Assembly: GCA_008373165.1 (NCBI GenBank)
Contig: RQOU01000059.1
Coordinates: 1-58,842, forward strand
Source: SAR202 cluster bacterium
GTDB lineage: Bacteria > Chloroflexota > Dehalococcoidia > Lucifugimonadales > Lucifugimonadaceae
DNA length: 58,842 nt
Direction of reading: 5' to 3'
The notes under the pieces were generated by a model. The model had not been told where the DNA came from. It made no database searches and saw only the letters and a program-made list of their open reading frames with translations. Within the stretch, counting starts at the first letter, position 1; every line of letters begins with the position of its first letter. Shown one piece after another: positions 43,999 through 53,083 of this stretch. A program made the position numbers and the translations under genes.

Positions 43999-45189
43999 AT
44001 GTCGTCAGAAATAATTGAGTCGGTTTTTTTAACCCCGATCCCGTCGAGCTACCGAAAAGAGCTAGGCAAGAATGCATATATTGACAATATTGGCATGCAA
44101 CGTTTGGAATGGGTAGTTTGTGCGCGTAGTTCCAGTGGAGCCGAAGGTATATCGATTGCCAATCGGTTAATGCGAGAAGGCACCGTTGAAAGTACGCTTG
44201 CTTACCTTAAAAGCGCTTTATTAGGTCGCGAAGTAGAACAGTTGCTCGAAATTTCTGAAGGGGTTGTAACCGGAGCCGGCCCAGGTATGGATCGCTGGTA
44301 CCGGCGCAACGGCTGGATGACTATATTGGCTTTCGACTTGGTAGGTAAGGTTCAAGGGGTGTCGGCTATAGACCTTCTGGGCGGCCCAAAACACGATTCA
44401 GTTCCGGCCTATGACACGACTCTCTACTTTCAGGATTTTCTGAATCCATCCAGAGGCGCGCAGCAGGTTGCGGATGAGGCATATCAGGCGCTAACCGATG
44501 GCTGGCGGGCGGTCAAACTGAAAATAGGAAGAGGTGGGCGGTGGATGTTACCCGAGGCAGGAATGGAGCGAGATATTGACGTTGTGCTTGGCGTACGTGA
44601 AGCAGTCGGCTCAGACGTGAAAATTTATGTTGATGCTAACTTCGGATATGACAACCAATTCGATTTGCTTGATCGATTTATAAAGGAAGTCACTCCGGCA
44701 GATATTTTCTGGTTTGAGGAGATGATTACTCACAGCGTCGACGGTTACAAGCAAATGCGCGAAATTCTCGCCAAGTATGGCTCGGGGGCATTACTAACTT
44801 GCGGAGAAGTGGATAGAGATCCCATCTCAGAAATTTTCCAAGATTTGATTGATGGAGGTTTGATTGACGGCTATCAACCGGATATTGTCGGGCACGGCTA
44901 TCTGGGTTGGATGGATATAGAACGTCAGCTCGCAGGCACTGGTGTCAGAACGATTCCACATAACTTCGGAAATGGATCTTTTGGCACTTATGCCAGCATC
45001 ATCTGGGGTGCCGCTTCAGAGACGTATGTTTCGTTAGAGGATGAACGTGCGATTCCTTGTTATCTGACTGCGTTGCCTGAATTTATCAAAGGAGCCTACA
45101 CTCTTCCGACCGGTCCGGGGTTGGGGGTGGATATCGATTATTCTGGCTATGCTCCACATTCTAAGCACGAAAACAGGATTACGGTGTAA
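43999..45189 (+). CDS. Enolase superfamily protein (KxK type), tandem copy 1
   Basis: 396 residues. VKLKIGRGGRW carries the KxK at the second strand, followed by the metal ligands D in YVDANFGYD, E in WFEEMI and the third acid in CGEVDRD, and TIPHNFGN near the end. KxK is the racemase/dipeptide-epimerase/muconate-lactonizing style of catalytic pair. The PHN segment is also present, so either a dehydratase or a racemase is possible. It is clearly paralogous to the next gene (both have YDxTLYFQD and GWRAxKLKxGR), with only 2 bp between them. The neighbouring D-aminoacylase makes an N-acyl-amino-acid racemase role conceivable but unproven. Confidence 0.86.
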   Translation: MSSEIIESVFLTPIPSSYRKELGKNAYIDNIGMQRLEWVVCARSSSGAEGISIANRLMREGTVESTLAYLKSALLGREVEQLLEISEGVVTGAGPGMDRWYRRNGWMTILAFDLVGKVQGVSAIDLLGGPKHDSVPAYDTTLYFQDFLNPSRGAQQVADEAYQALTDGWRAVKLKIGRGGRWMLPEAGMERDIDVVLGVREAVGSDVKIYVDANFGYDNQFDLLDRFIKEVTPADIFWFEEMITHSVDGYKQMREILAKYGSGALLTCGEVDRDPISEIFQDLIDGGLIDGYQPDIVGHGYLGWMDIERQLAGTGVRTIPHNFGNGSFGTYASIIWGAASETYVSLEDERAIPCYLTALPEFIKGAYTLPTGPGLGVDIDYSGYAPHSKHENRITV

Positions 45190-45191
45190 TC

Positions 45192-46415
45192 ATGTCGAAT
45201 CGAACTCTCGATAGCCACGTTATAAGTAAGGTGACTGTTACACCTGTTGAAACCTATTTTGGCTCACCGGGTAAGGGGAGGATCGTTGGTCGGAATGCTA
45301 AGAGCGAGAATTATGGACACAATCAGCGCGAATGGTTACTTCAAGTAACGACCAATTCAGGTTTGACTGGGTTGAGTAATGCTCGGCCTGGAATGAACGC
45401 AGGTGGAATAGTTGATCTATATAACGATTTTCAGGATTTGATTGGACAACCATTATCTACATTCTTTACGGTCTCGGATGGTCGAGTGACAAGCATTAAC
45501 CCTAGGTGGTCGGATCTGATAGATCGTTACGGTTTTCTGGATGTTGCCCTCTTCGATTTGATTGGACGGGCTCTGGAAAAACCTGCCTATAGTCTGCTCG
45601 GTGACAAAGTACGCAGCAAAATTGAAAGCTATGATTCCACTTTATATTTTCAAGATTTAGTAACCCCATCGAAAGGTGCCAATGCTGTAGCGATTGAGGC
45701 TATGGAAGCTGTCGCTAAAGGTTGGCGCGCTTTGAAGCTCAAGCTGGGCCGGCCTGGAAAATGGTTTGAGCCACATGCTGGCACCTATCGAGACATTGAA
45801 GTGGTTGAAACTGTTCGTAGGGCTGTAGGTGATGACATAAAAATTCTCGTCGATGCAAATAATGGTTACGATGGCCGCCTTGATCTTCTTCAAGAATTTG
45901 TACGAGGAATTAGCGGACTCAGTGTCATGTGGATGGAAGAGATGGTCACTGAGAATGTTGCAGATTATCGAAAGCTAAGGGACTGGCGGGATAAATACAC
46001 TCCTGAGACGATGATCGTCGATGGTGAAGGCCATAAGGGACGCCAGACGATTTATTGGCAATTGATGGAACAAGGGCTACTCGATGCCATCCAGCCAGAC
46101 ATGCTTCACATGGGGTTCTGGCATTATCATATGCTCGCTCGAGATATTGAGGAGTCGGGCAACGATACGCTTGTAGCTCCACATAACTACAACGCTGCTT
46201 ACCTCGGTTTGAGAGCCGATATTCAATTCGGTGCAGCGACAACGAGATTCGTAATAGCGGAAGACTCGACGTTGGATTTCGAGTTGTACCAAGGGCCAGA
46301 ATACGTCTTTAAAGACGGTGCATATGATGTACCTGATTCACCAGGATTAGCAGTGAGTATTGATCAGGAACTGTATGAGCGTGTTTATAAAAAACATGAA
46401 ACGGCAATTATTTAA
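45192..46415 (+). CDS. Enolase superfamily protein (KxK type), tandem copy 2
   Basis: 407 residues. LKLKLGRPGKW (KxK), VDANNGYD (D), WMEEMV (E), VDGEGHKGR (third acid) and VAPHNYNAAYL (H). It shares order and spacing with the preceding gene, so the pair arose by duplication and then diverged. They may form a hetero-oligomer or act on two related compounds. The start is the ATG two bases after the stop of copy 1. It is followed by an epimerase gene after 30 bp. Confidence 0.86.
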   Translation: MSNRTLDSHVISKVTVTPVETYFGSPGKGRIVGRNAKSENYGHNQREWLLQVTTNSGLTGLSNARPGMNAGGIVDLYNDFQDLIGQPLSTFFTVSDGRVTSINPRWSDLIDRYGFLDVALFDLIGRALEKPAYSLLGDKVRSKIESYDSTLYFQDLVTPSKGANAVAIEAMEAVAKGWRALKLKLGRPGKWFEPHAGTYRDIEVVETVRRAVGDDIKILVDANNGYDGRLDLLQEFVRGISGLSVMWMEEMVTENVADYRKLRDWRDKYTPETMIVDGEGHKGRQTIYWQLMEQGLLDAIQPDMLHMGFWHYHMLARDIEESGNDTLVAPHNYNAAYLGLRADIQFGAATTRFVIAEDSTLDFELYQGPEYVFKDGAYDVPDSPGLAVSIDQELYERVYKKHETAII

Positions 46416-46445
46416 AACGGGCTAATTAATCTAGGAAATTCACTT

Positions 46446-47480
46446 ATGCTCAAAGTACTCATAACAGGTATTACAGGTCGAGTGGGCGCAAATATAGCCC
46501 AGAACTTTTTGAGCCGTGGACATGCTGTCACAGGGCTGGTTTGGCCAGGGGACAGGCAAATAGAGAAAATGAAAGCTATAGGAGCTGAAGTTGTAGAAGG
46601 TGACCTCGCTAGTTCTGCCGACGTGAATGCCGCTGTGGATGGGCACGAGGTTATTATTCACCTTGGTGCTGCTTTTCAGGCTGGCGGGCCGTTCACTCCT
46701 GAACAATATTTTGACACTAACGTCAAGGGTACGTTCAATGTGCTCGAGGCTTCTAAGAATCTTGGTGATCATTTAAAGCATGTTTTGATTACGAGTACTG
46801 ATGCCACGATGTTCAAATATCCTGAAGGTGGGATATCCAAACCCATTTCGGAGAATTCGCTGCCCCTATCTACCACAGATTGGTACGGCTACTCCAAAGT
46901 ATTGTGTGAGAGTTTATTAAATCGATATCACGCGCAAGACAATCTTCGAGGCACGATTATTAGGTTTGCTAATGTTTGGGGTGCGGGTGAAATTTTAAAG
47001 TTTGGGCAGTTCCACTTAAGTACTTTTCTCAAGCAGTTTGAAACTCGTACCGATGATGCAGGCAAAGCGACTTTCAAATTGCTTCAAGACGAGGATCAAA
47101 GTAATGGTGGTGGGCCAAGGCTTATTGTTGCGAGGGACATAAACGGTCGACCATGGAAAAAGCATCAAATCGAGGTTCGCGACATTGTTCATGGATATGA
47201 GCGAGCAGTGTGTAGCCCTGCGACTTTTGGAAACGTTTACCAACTTGGCTCAATGGAACCGTTTACGTGGGACGTATTGGTTCCTTATATTTCTGAGAAG
47301 ACCGGGATTCCCTACTCCACTTTCGATCTTCCGATGAATCCTACCTTCTACGAGTACGACTTATCGGCGGCCCAAAGAGATTTTGGGTACGCTCCGAGTT
47401 TGTCGGTGTTTGAAATGGTTGATGAGGCGATTAGGTATAACGAAGAGGGTGGCGGAGCAATTGTTCCGACCCAAGTTTGA
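46446..47480 (+). CDS. NAD-dependent epimerase/dehydratase (extended SDR)
   Basis: 344 residues. Nucleotide motif GITGRVGAN (7-15, the GxxGxxG form), IHLGAAF, the active-site threonine region ITSTDA, and Y-x-x-x-K in YGYSKVLCE. It could act on a sugar nucleotide or a free sugar or acid. As the last gene of the deacylase/enolase run it probably modifies the same compound. It is convergent with the zinc-ribbon membrane protein (30-bp gap). Confidence 0.88.
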   Translation: MLKVLITGITGRVGANIAQNFLSRGHAVTGLVWPGDRQIEKMKAIGAEVVEGDLASSADVNAAVDGHEVIIHLGAAFQAGGPFTPEQYFDTNVKGTFNVLEASKNLGDHLKHVLITSTDATMFKYPEGGISKPISENSLPLSTTDWYGYSKVLCESLLNRYHAQDNLRGTIIRFANVWGAGEILKFGQFHLSTFLKQFETRTDDAGKATFKLLQDEDQSNGGGPRLIVARDINGRPWKKHQIEVRDIVHGYERAVCSPATFGNVYQLGSMEPFTWDVLVPYISEKTGIPYSTFDLPMNPTFYEYDLSAAQRDFGYAPSLSVFEMVDEAIRYNEEGGGAIVPTQV

Positions 47481-47510
47481 GAAGCTCAAGTGTAAAGTGA
47501 ACTCGAGCGG

Positions 47511-48050
47511 TTATGGCCTGACGCGGTTCATGGCGATATAAACTCCGATCGCCAAACCGATCAAGGCGATAATGTTAGTAAATAGGCCACCCGGTAAACC
47601 AAGCAATGTCGCTATATTTATTCCGATTAGCCACGCTAAAAACATAGTGAATGCTGCAATATATCTGAGTCGATGGTCTAACTTATATTTTCCGGCTCTT
47701 CGTACGAAATCCCCAACTGGAGCTCCTGCTAATCCAACGATAAGTGAAGCCACGACATTTCCGATTTGAAAATTGAATGGGAGGTTCCAAAGAAGCCAGA
47801 CTATAAGTGCGTAGGCCGTGCCAAAGACTAGAGCTGATACGGCAGACAAAATTATTGTAGTGGTCAGTTCACGGGAATTTGCGCGGAATATTGGTGCCTG
47901 GCCTATTATGGCGCAATCTGGGCAGCGCGCTCCTACTGGCGATTGAATCATGCATTGTGGGCATATGAGGTCACCGCACCTGCCGCACCGAAGGTTTGAC
48001 GGGACGTTTGGATGGCGAAGACAGTTGTTGTTGAAAGTTTCGTCGGTCAT
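47511..48050 (-). CDS. Zinc-finger (B-box-like) membrane protein, unknown function
   Basis: 179 residues. The N-terminal ~45 residues hold a cysteine/histidine cluster (CLRHP, RCGRCGDLICPQCM, RCPDC) like the B-box-type zinc finger seen ahead of some bacterial rhomboid and DUF proteins. About four membrane helices follow (TTTIILSAVSALVFGTAYALIVWLLW onward). The function is unknown. It precedes the convergent epimerase end and follows plsY on the same strand after a gap. Confidence 0.72.
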   Translation of the reverse strand: MTDETFNNNCLRHPNVPSNLRCGRCGDLICPQCMIQSPVGARCPDCAIIGQAPIFRANSRELTTTIILSAVSALVFGTAYALIVWLLWNLPFNFQIGNVVASLIVGLAGAPVGDFVRRAGKYKLDHRLRYIAAFTMFLAWLIGINIATLLGLPGGLFTNIIALIGLAIGVYIAMNRVRP

Positions 48051-48104
48051 TTGCGAAGGAGAATATTTAAAAACCAGTTTAAGTTTGGGAATTGCTTATA
48101 AATG

Positions 48105-48782
48105 TTATTGGTCAATCCAGTTCTGACGCGCTGCAATATCGCGGTCGAATACCAATCGTGTTCGTATTAATCTTAGTGATATTTGTTTGTTGTCGTCTCT
48201 CAGGGAGTTTGATGTGATTCTTTTGGTAATGGTTATCAGGGCAAACACCAATGCGAACCATACAATTTCTACAGGTAAGTTTAATAATGCTACCCAGACC
48301 GGCAAGAGAATTACTGCAATCAGCCACCATGCAGCCGAATCTTTCCAGGGAGTGAAGTGGACCCCGAGTGTTGGGATTGATGCATAGACTATGAGTAGCG
48401 GGAAGTTGATAGCTAAAGTGGCGCCGAAAGCGGTTGCCATACCACGCCCTCCCTTGAATCCTGAGAATATGGACCAGTTATGTCCGGCTATACCAGCAAG
48501 TCCTGAAGCCGCTTCGATCCCAATGCCCAGCCCAAGGATTTTTTCGGAGGCAAGGATTACTGGTAATGTCCCTTTGATAAAAACGTCGAAAGGGGCAACT
48601 GGTACCACCCACCATGCTCCTACCTGTGACGCTAGGTTAGAGGCTCCGATGTTTTTTGATCCAAGTTCTCTGATATCGACGTTTTTGGCAAGCCGTCCAA
48701 TTAGATATGAGGTTGGAATGGAACCTACCAGATAAGCGCCTACTATCACCGCAAGCGCCAAATATACGTCCATTCCGTTCAA
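48105..48782 (-). CDS. plsY: Glycerol-3-phosphate acyltransferase PlsY
   Basis: 225 residues with five to six membrane helices. The PlsY signature segments are GSIPTSYLIGRL, DIRELGSKNIGASNL and GHNWSIFSGFKGGRGMATAFG. It transfers acyl from acyl-phosphate to glycerol-3-phosphate, the first step of phospholipid synthesis. The first codon is TTG, overlapping the PHP gene stop (TTGA); an ATG three codons later is an alternative. It lies last in the ymdB-PHP-plsY run. Confidence 0.93.
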   Translation of the reverse strand: MNGMDVYLALAVIVGAYLVGSIPTSYLIGRLAKNVDIRELGSKNIGASNLASQVGAWWVVPVAPFDVFIKGTLPVILASEKILGLGIGIEAASGLAGIAGHNWSIFSGFKGGRGMATAFGATLAINFPLLIVYASIPTLGVHFTPWKDSAAWWLIAVILLPVWVALLNLPVEIVWFALVFALITITKRITSNSLRDDNKQISLRLIRTRLVFDRDIAARQNWIDQ

Positions 48783-49720
48783 CCTATTCCTACGGGGATA
48801 TTACCGACATTGGAACCGTGTATGTCGATCGCCCGGGTCAGTAACTTTAACGCTGTATCTGATGGTGGCCCATTAGTGCCGGGCAGAGATTCATTTTTTG
48901 TTCCAAGAGCGTGATAATCAGTCCCACCGCATGGTACAAGGTTATATTTGGTGGCCATATCTAAATATCCATTAAGTCGATCACTTTGGTATTTTTCAGC
49001 GTACACCTCGATACCTGCTAGTCCGGCCTTTACTAGCTTTTTTATGATATTGCTCAGGTGATTTACGGTGCGGGGATGTGCAATTGCTGCTACCCCGCCT
49101 GCAGAATGAATAATTTCAAGTGCGTCAATAGGATGGAGCTTGGGACGGGGGACACGGGCAATTCCTTTTTCGCCAATGAATCGCTCGAATGCTTCAGCGA
49201 TTGTTTTTACGTGACCTGCTTCGATCATTGCCCGAGCGATATGTGGTCGTCCTATCGATCCCCCTGCTAATTCCACAACTCGTCGCCAAGAGACGGGTCG
49301 GTTAATAGAATTGAGCCTATCGACTGTTGCACGCGCACTTTGGATTCGTTCGGATCTGAATTGTTTTAATCGTGACTGTAACTTCATATCGCTGGTATCA
49401 ATGAAGTACCCGAGCATATGTAGTTCAGAATCGTCGGTTGCTGTCCCTAATTCGATTCCGGGAATGACTGTGAGGTTTTTGTGAGTTGATGCTGCTTGGA
49501 TAGCTTGATCAGATCCGATAGTTGCGTCATGATCAGTGATTGCGATGATTCGTAGTGAGGTTTTGGATATTTGTTCAATTAATTGGTTTGGGGTGAGGGT
49601 GCCATCGGATGCGGTGGTGTGTAGATGGAGATCGATTTCCACTGGCCATTCGGGTGAAACCGTTGGAGATGTGGGATTATATCGGCTGCTTTGGGATCGG
49701 GCGTTTGAAGAAGGATTCAA
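48779..49720 (-). CDS. PHP-domain phosphoesterase (RNase AM/TrpH-like)
   Basis: 313 residues. The PHP metal site is IDLHLHTTASDGT, with DHD (ITDHDAT) and later VAAIAHP and GGTDYHA. This is the YciV-type family, which removes nucleotides from 5' ends of short RNA or dephosphorylates 3',5'-nucleoside bisphosphates. The start is TTG, overlapping the ymdB stop (TTGA). Together with ymdB and rny it makes an RNA-turnover block. Confidence 0.88.
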   Translation of the reverse strand: MNPSSNARSQSSRYNPTSPTVSPEWPVEIDLHLHTTASDGTLTPNQLIEQISKTSLRIIAITDHDATIGSDQAIQAASTHKNLTVIPGIELGTATDDSELHMLGYFIDTSDMKLQSRLKQFRSERIQSARATVDRLNSINRPVSWRRVVELAGGSIGRPHIARAMIEAGHVKTIAEAFERFIGEKGIARVPRPKLHPIDALEIIHSAGGVAAIAHPRTVNHLSNIIKKLVKAGLAGIEVYAEKYQSDRLNGYLDMATKYNLVPCGGTDYHALGTKNESLPGTNGPPSDTALKLLTRAIDIHGSNVGNIPVGIG

Positions 49721-50496
49721 ATTTCGATCTGCCGATCCACTCGTTCAATCGAATTTGCCAGACCGGAGGAGACATCGATATCAATTAAGACTGAATTGAA
49801 ATTCATAGTGCCACTTCTAACCGGTTCCATACGCTGACGGTATCCGGTGAGAAAACGGTTGAGGGATCCTTCAACGTTGACTCCAAGGATAGAATCCACG
49901 GCGCCAACCATCCCTAGATCACTTACGAAGGCAGTGCCTTCAGGCAGAATTTTCGAGTCGGCGGTTGGGACATGTGTATGCGTTCCAACAAGAGCTGCAA
50001 CCCTGCCGTCTAAGTGCCAGGCTAAGGCAGCCTTTTCAGATGTTGCCTCTGCATGAAAGTCAACCACTATTGGCTTACCCTGTCCGAAACCACCCGCAAG
50101 CAGATCATCAACGACAGCAAAAGGGGAGTCGAACTCACCGACCCAAACGCGCCCGATTAAATTGATTACAGCGACTGGACCTGTGTCATCAGCTGCTCCT
50201 CTTCCGGGGGTGTTTGGAGGATAATTCAGTGGTCGTAGCACAGGTAGATAAGGATCGTCGAGGTGGTCAATGAACTCTCGTTTATCCCAAACGTGGTTGC
50301 CGGTAGTGATGACATTGGCTCCAGCTTCTACCATCTCTACGACGGTATCTACAGTGAGGCCTATACCTGCGGCGAGGTTTTCACCTTGAAGAGTGACAAA
50401 ATCTACGGAAAATTCCGATTTTAGATCTGTCAACAAGCTGCTAACTGCGCGGCGTCCTCCCTTACCGACCACATCACCGATCATTAGAACCCGCAT
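49717..50496 (-). CDS. ymdB: YmdB-family metallophosphoesterase
   Basis: 259 residues. Opens MRVLMIGDVVGKGGRRAV. The dinuclear metal site is visible in GDVVG, QGEN, TGNHVWDK, VDFHAEATSEK and VGTHTHVPTAD. The family has 2',3'-cyclic-nucleotide phosphodiesterase activity and is known in Bacillus to lie beside RNase Y and affect mRNA levels and development. Here too it is next to rny on the same strand. GAGAGG precedes the ATG. Confidence 0.94.
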   Translation of the reverse strand: MRVLMIGDVVGKGGRRAVSSLLTDLKSEFSVDFVTLQGENLAAGIGLTVDTVVEMVEAGANVITTGNHVWDKREFIDHLDDPYLPVLRPLNYPPNTPGRGAADDTGPVAVINLIGRVWVGEFDSPFAVVDDLLAGGFGQGKPIVVDFHAEATSEKAALAWHLDGRVAALVGTHTHVPTADSKILPEGTAFVSDLGMVGAVDSILGVNVEGSLNRFLTGYRQRMEPVRSGTMNFNSVLIDIDVSSGLANSIERVDRQIEI

Positions 50497-50618
50497 GAGA
50501 GCCTCTCAAGATTTGTGATTATCATAGTCTTATTGCAACTATTCTTACGATTGTCCGTACGCAAAAAGTTCAAACAGATTCTCGTAGGATGAAACCTAGA
50601 AGAATTTTGGCTGAGTAT

Positions 50619-50642
50619 TCATTCGGTTTAAGACCTGAATGA
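50619..50642 (-). terminator. Hairpin after rny
   Basis: TCATTC-GGT pairs with ACC-T-GAATGA around TTAAG (one bulged base), about 20 bp past the rny stop. No T tract follows on the minus strand, so it may be a weak terminator or a processing end. Confidence 0.35.
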
Positions 50643-50662
50643 TACGATTTTAGTTGTATATC

Positions 50663-52192
50663 CTACTGTGCGATTTCGACTGTTCTTGACTCTCTTATTA
50701 CTACAACTCGAATCTGACCCGGATAAGCAAGAGTCTCCTCGATTTTCTCAACGATGTTTCGCGCAAGAGTAGCGGCCGATACATCATCTGTGTTTTCAGG
50801 ATTTACCAGAACTCGTACTTCACGACCAGCCTGAATTGCGTAGACTCGTTCCACTCCTTCAAAACCTTGGGCAACTTCTTCAAGAGCTTCCAGTCTTTGG
50901 ATGTAATTCTCGATCGTGTCCTGTCTGGCCCCGGGTCTAGCGGCACTGATCGCGTCGGCGGCGGCTACTAAGAATGATTCAACCGTTGTCATTTCTCGGT
51001 CATGGTGCTCTCTGATTCCCTTAACGACAGGCTCTTTCTGACCGTATCGTTTTGCCAGATCAGCTCCGATTTCTGCGTGAGGACCATCTACTTCATGTGT
51101 GAGCGCCTTTCCGATGTCATGCAGGAAGCCCGCCGTTTTAGCCGTCTGAGGGTTGGCGCCGATTTGCGCAGCGAGTATTCCAGCGATCAGGCCAACTTCA
51201 ACGGAATGTTGAAGGACATTTTCGCCGTAACTGTATCGGAATTTCAACCGACCAATAAGTTTAACGAGTTCGGGGTGTAAGCCTTTTACATCGGCGTCGA
51301 ATGTTGCTTTCTGTCCGGCTTTGCGAACTACCTCATCCACCTCCGAGCGAGCTTTGTTGACTGATTCTTCAATGCGCGCAGGGTGGATACGTCCATCTTT
51401 GATTAGACTCGAAATGGCAACACGTGCAATTTCACGTCTAATAGGGTCAAAGCAAGATATGGTGATTGCTTCGGGTACATCGTCGATTATCAAGTCGACT
51501 CCTGTTGTGCCCTCGATTGCCCTGATATTCCTGCCTTCTCTACCTATGAGCCGTCCTTTCATATCATCATTTGGTAATGGAATACTTGTCACGGTAGCCT
51601 CCGAAACGACTTCGGACGCGAGCCTCTGCATACTTTCAGCGAGAATCAACCGAGCTTTATCATCAGCCTCATCTTGTGCTACTAGTTCGGCATCCCTGTA
51701 TCGGCGCGCTAACTCGAATTCAATATCTTCTTGAGCTTGATCTATAAGTTGTTGCCTGGCATCTGACATGGAAAGACCGGAAATCGCTTCCAGTTTTTCA
51801 CCAGCTTGCTGTCTGAGATCATCGAGTTTAGATTTTTCATCGATTAACTCGTTACGTTGATCCTGCAACTGTGATTCATGTTTGTCTGCTGCATCGGCCT
51901 TGCCTCGAAGTATCTCTTCCCTGGCCTCAAGACGACTTTGTTGGCGCTGTAACGTTAACTTCTGATCGTTGACTTGAGCTTGCGCATCACTACGTAATTG
52001 AAGCGCTTGCTCCTTTGCTTCAAGAAGAATCTCCTTGCTGCGAGCGTTGGATCTGCGCATTTGTTGCGCAGATGCCTCTTCTACGGCTCGCTGTGATTTT
52101 GCCGAAAGGATGTTGTGGAGTTGAAAGCCTAATCCGCTCCCAACTACAACCGCAACTAGGGCTACAAGAACGGCTGTAAGGATGATTTCCAT
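50663..52192 (-). CDS. rny: Ribonuclease Y
   Basis: 509 residues in the standard order: an N-terminal membrane helix (about 5-25), a long coiled coil rich in Glu, Gln and Arg (about 30-170), a KH domain (LIGREGRNIRAIEGTTGVDLIIDD), then an HD domain (LQHSVEVGLIAGILA, FLHDIGKALTHE, EHHD). It is an endoribonuclease that starts mRNA decay at the membrane. AGGAGG six bases before the ATG supports the start. Confidence 0.97.
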   Translation of the reverse strand: MEIILTAVLVALVAVVVGSGLGFQLHNILSAKSQRAVEEASAQQMRRSNARSKEILLEAKEQALQLRSDAQAQVNDQKLTLQRQQSRLEAREEILRGKADAADKHESQLQDQRNELIDEKSKLDDLRQQAGEKLEAISGLSMSDARQQLIDQAQEDIEFELARRYRDAELVAQDEADDKARLILAESMQRLASEVVSEATVTSIPLPNDDMKGRLIGREGRNIRAIEGTTGVDLIIDDVPEAITISCFDPIRREIARVAISSLIKDGRIHPARIEESVNKARSEVDEVVRKAGQKATFDADVKGLHPELVKLIGRLKFRYSYGENVLQHSVEVGLIAGILAAQIGANPQTAKTAGFLHDIGKALTHEVDGPHAEIGADLAKRYGQKEPVVKGIREHHDREMTTVESFLVAAADAISAARPGARQDTIENYIQRLEALEEVAQGFEGVERVYAIQAGREVRVLVNPENTDDVSAATLARNIVEKIEETLAYPGQIRVVVIRESRTVEIAQ

Positions 52193-52338
52193 CCTGGACC
52201 TCCTGAGCCAATAGGTTATTTTGTTGTAATTTCTAGTGCGACATGGGTGATTTAAATTTCACATTGACTGAAGCACTAGGTTGAATAGTAAGATCGAATC
52301 GAAACTGAGGCAAGGATTTATACTGGGAATTAACAGTG

Positions 52339-52359
52339 AGTCTTAATTTTTCTAAGACT
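52339..52359. terminator. Hairpin between L25 and rny
   Basis: AGTCTTA (52339-52345) pairs with TAAGACT (52353-52359), 7-nt loop. It lies 23 bp past the L25 stop on the minus strand. The sequence after it is not T-rich, so terminator strength is uncertain. Confidence 0.4.
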
Positions 52360-52381
52360 AAAACCCGTCGAAAAAGATTTG

Positions 52382-53074
52382 CTAGCTTTCTTCAGGTTCT
52401 GCATCACTAGAGGTATCTTCCTCGCCTTCAACGGCTTCTTCGCCCTCAGCATCTTCGAGGATTTCACCTTCTTCACCTTCAACCACCGGTGCAAGATCTT
52501 CTTCAGCCGTAACACGTGGGGGTTGTACCCAAGCAATTCGTTCGTCTTCAGGACCTGCGAGTTCAACCCCGGTAGGGAACTTCACCTCATTTGCGAGAAT
52601 TGCAGCATCAATTGTGTCGAGAATTGAACAGTCGACTACGATTTCACTTGGAACATCGAATGGCTTGGCGCGGACTAATATTTCGAACGAGCCCTGAGTA
52701 ACTACACCTGCTCCACCAGCTGTTCCTGGTGCTTCTTCTTGTCCTGTCAAAACGATCGGCACAGGGACTTCCACTAGTTGTTCCACATCGACGCGTTGAA
52801 AATCTACATGCTGAATATCACCAGTCACAGCGTGCCGGGCAATCTCGCGAACTATAGTTACTGTGTCTTTACCGTCAGAAGACTTCAGTGTGATAGGAGT
52901 AGTACGCCCTGCAGTACGGAGCGCGACACGCAGATCGTTTTCTTTGGTCTGGAGAGACTCCGAATCTTCGTTGAGGCCGTACATGTGTACGGGAGTAATC
53001 CCTTGCCTTCTTAGAGCACGATTCTTTTTACCAAAAGTTGTGCGAACTTCGACTTCCAGCGTAACCGCGTCCAT
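52382..53074 (-). CDS. rplY: Ribosomal protein L25 (TL5/CTC form)
   Basis: About 230 residues from the ATG at 53074, which has GGGAG nine bases upstream; an ATG three codons earlier sits directly against that site and is less likely. The N-terminal 5S-rRNA-binding domain opens LEVEVRTTFGKKNRALRRQG, followed by the CTC-type beta domain (VDFQRVDVEQLVEVPVPI) and a very acidic tail of about 45 residues (EEDLAPVVEGEEGEILEDA onward). It binds 5S rRNA in the large ribosomal subunit. Confidence 0.95.
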   Translation of the reverse strand: MDAVTLEVEVRTTFGKKNRALRRQGITPVHMYGLNEDSESLQTKENDLRVALRTAGRTTPITLKSSDGKDTVTIVREIARHAVTGDIQHVDFQRVDVEQLVEVPVPIVLTGQEEAPGTAGGAGVVTQGSFEILVRAKPFDVPSEIVVDCSILDTIDAAILANEVKFPTGVELAGPEDERIAWVQPPRVTAEEDLAPVVEGEEGEILEDAEGEEAVEGEEDTSSDAEPEES

Positions 53075-53083
53075 CGCGATCAT

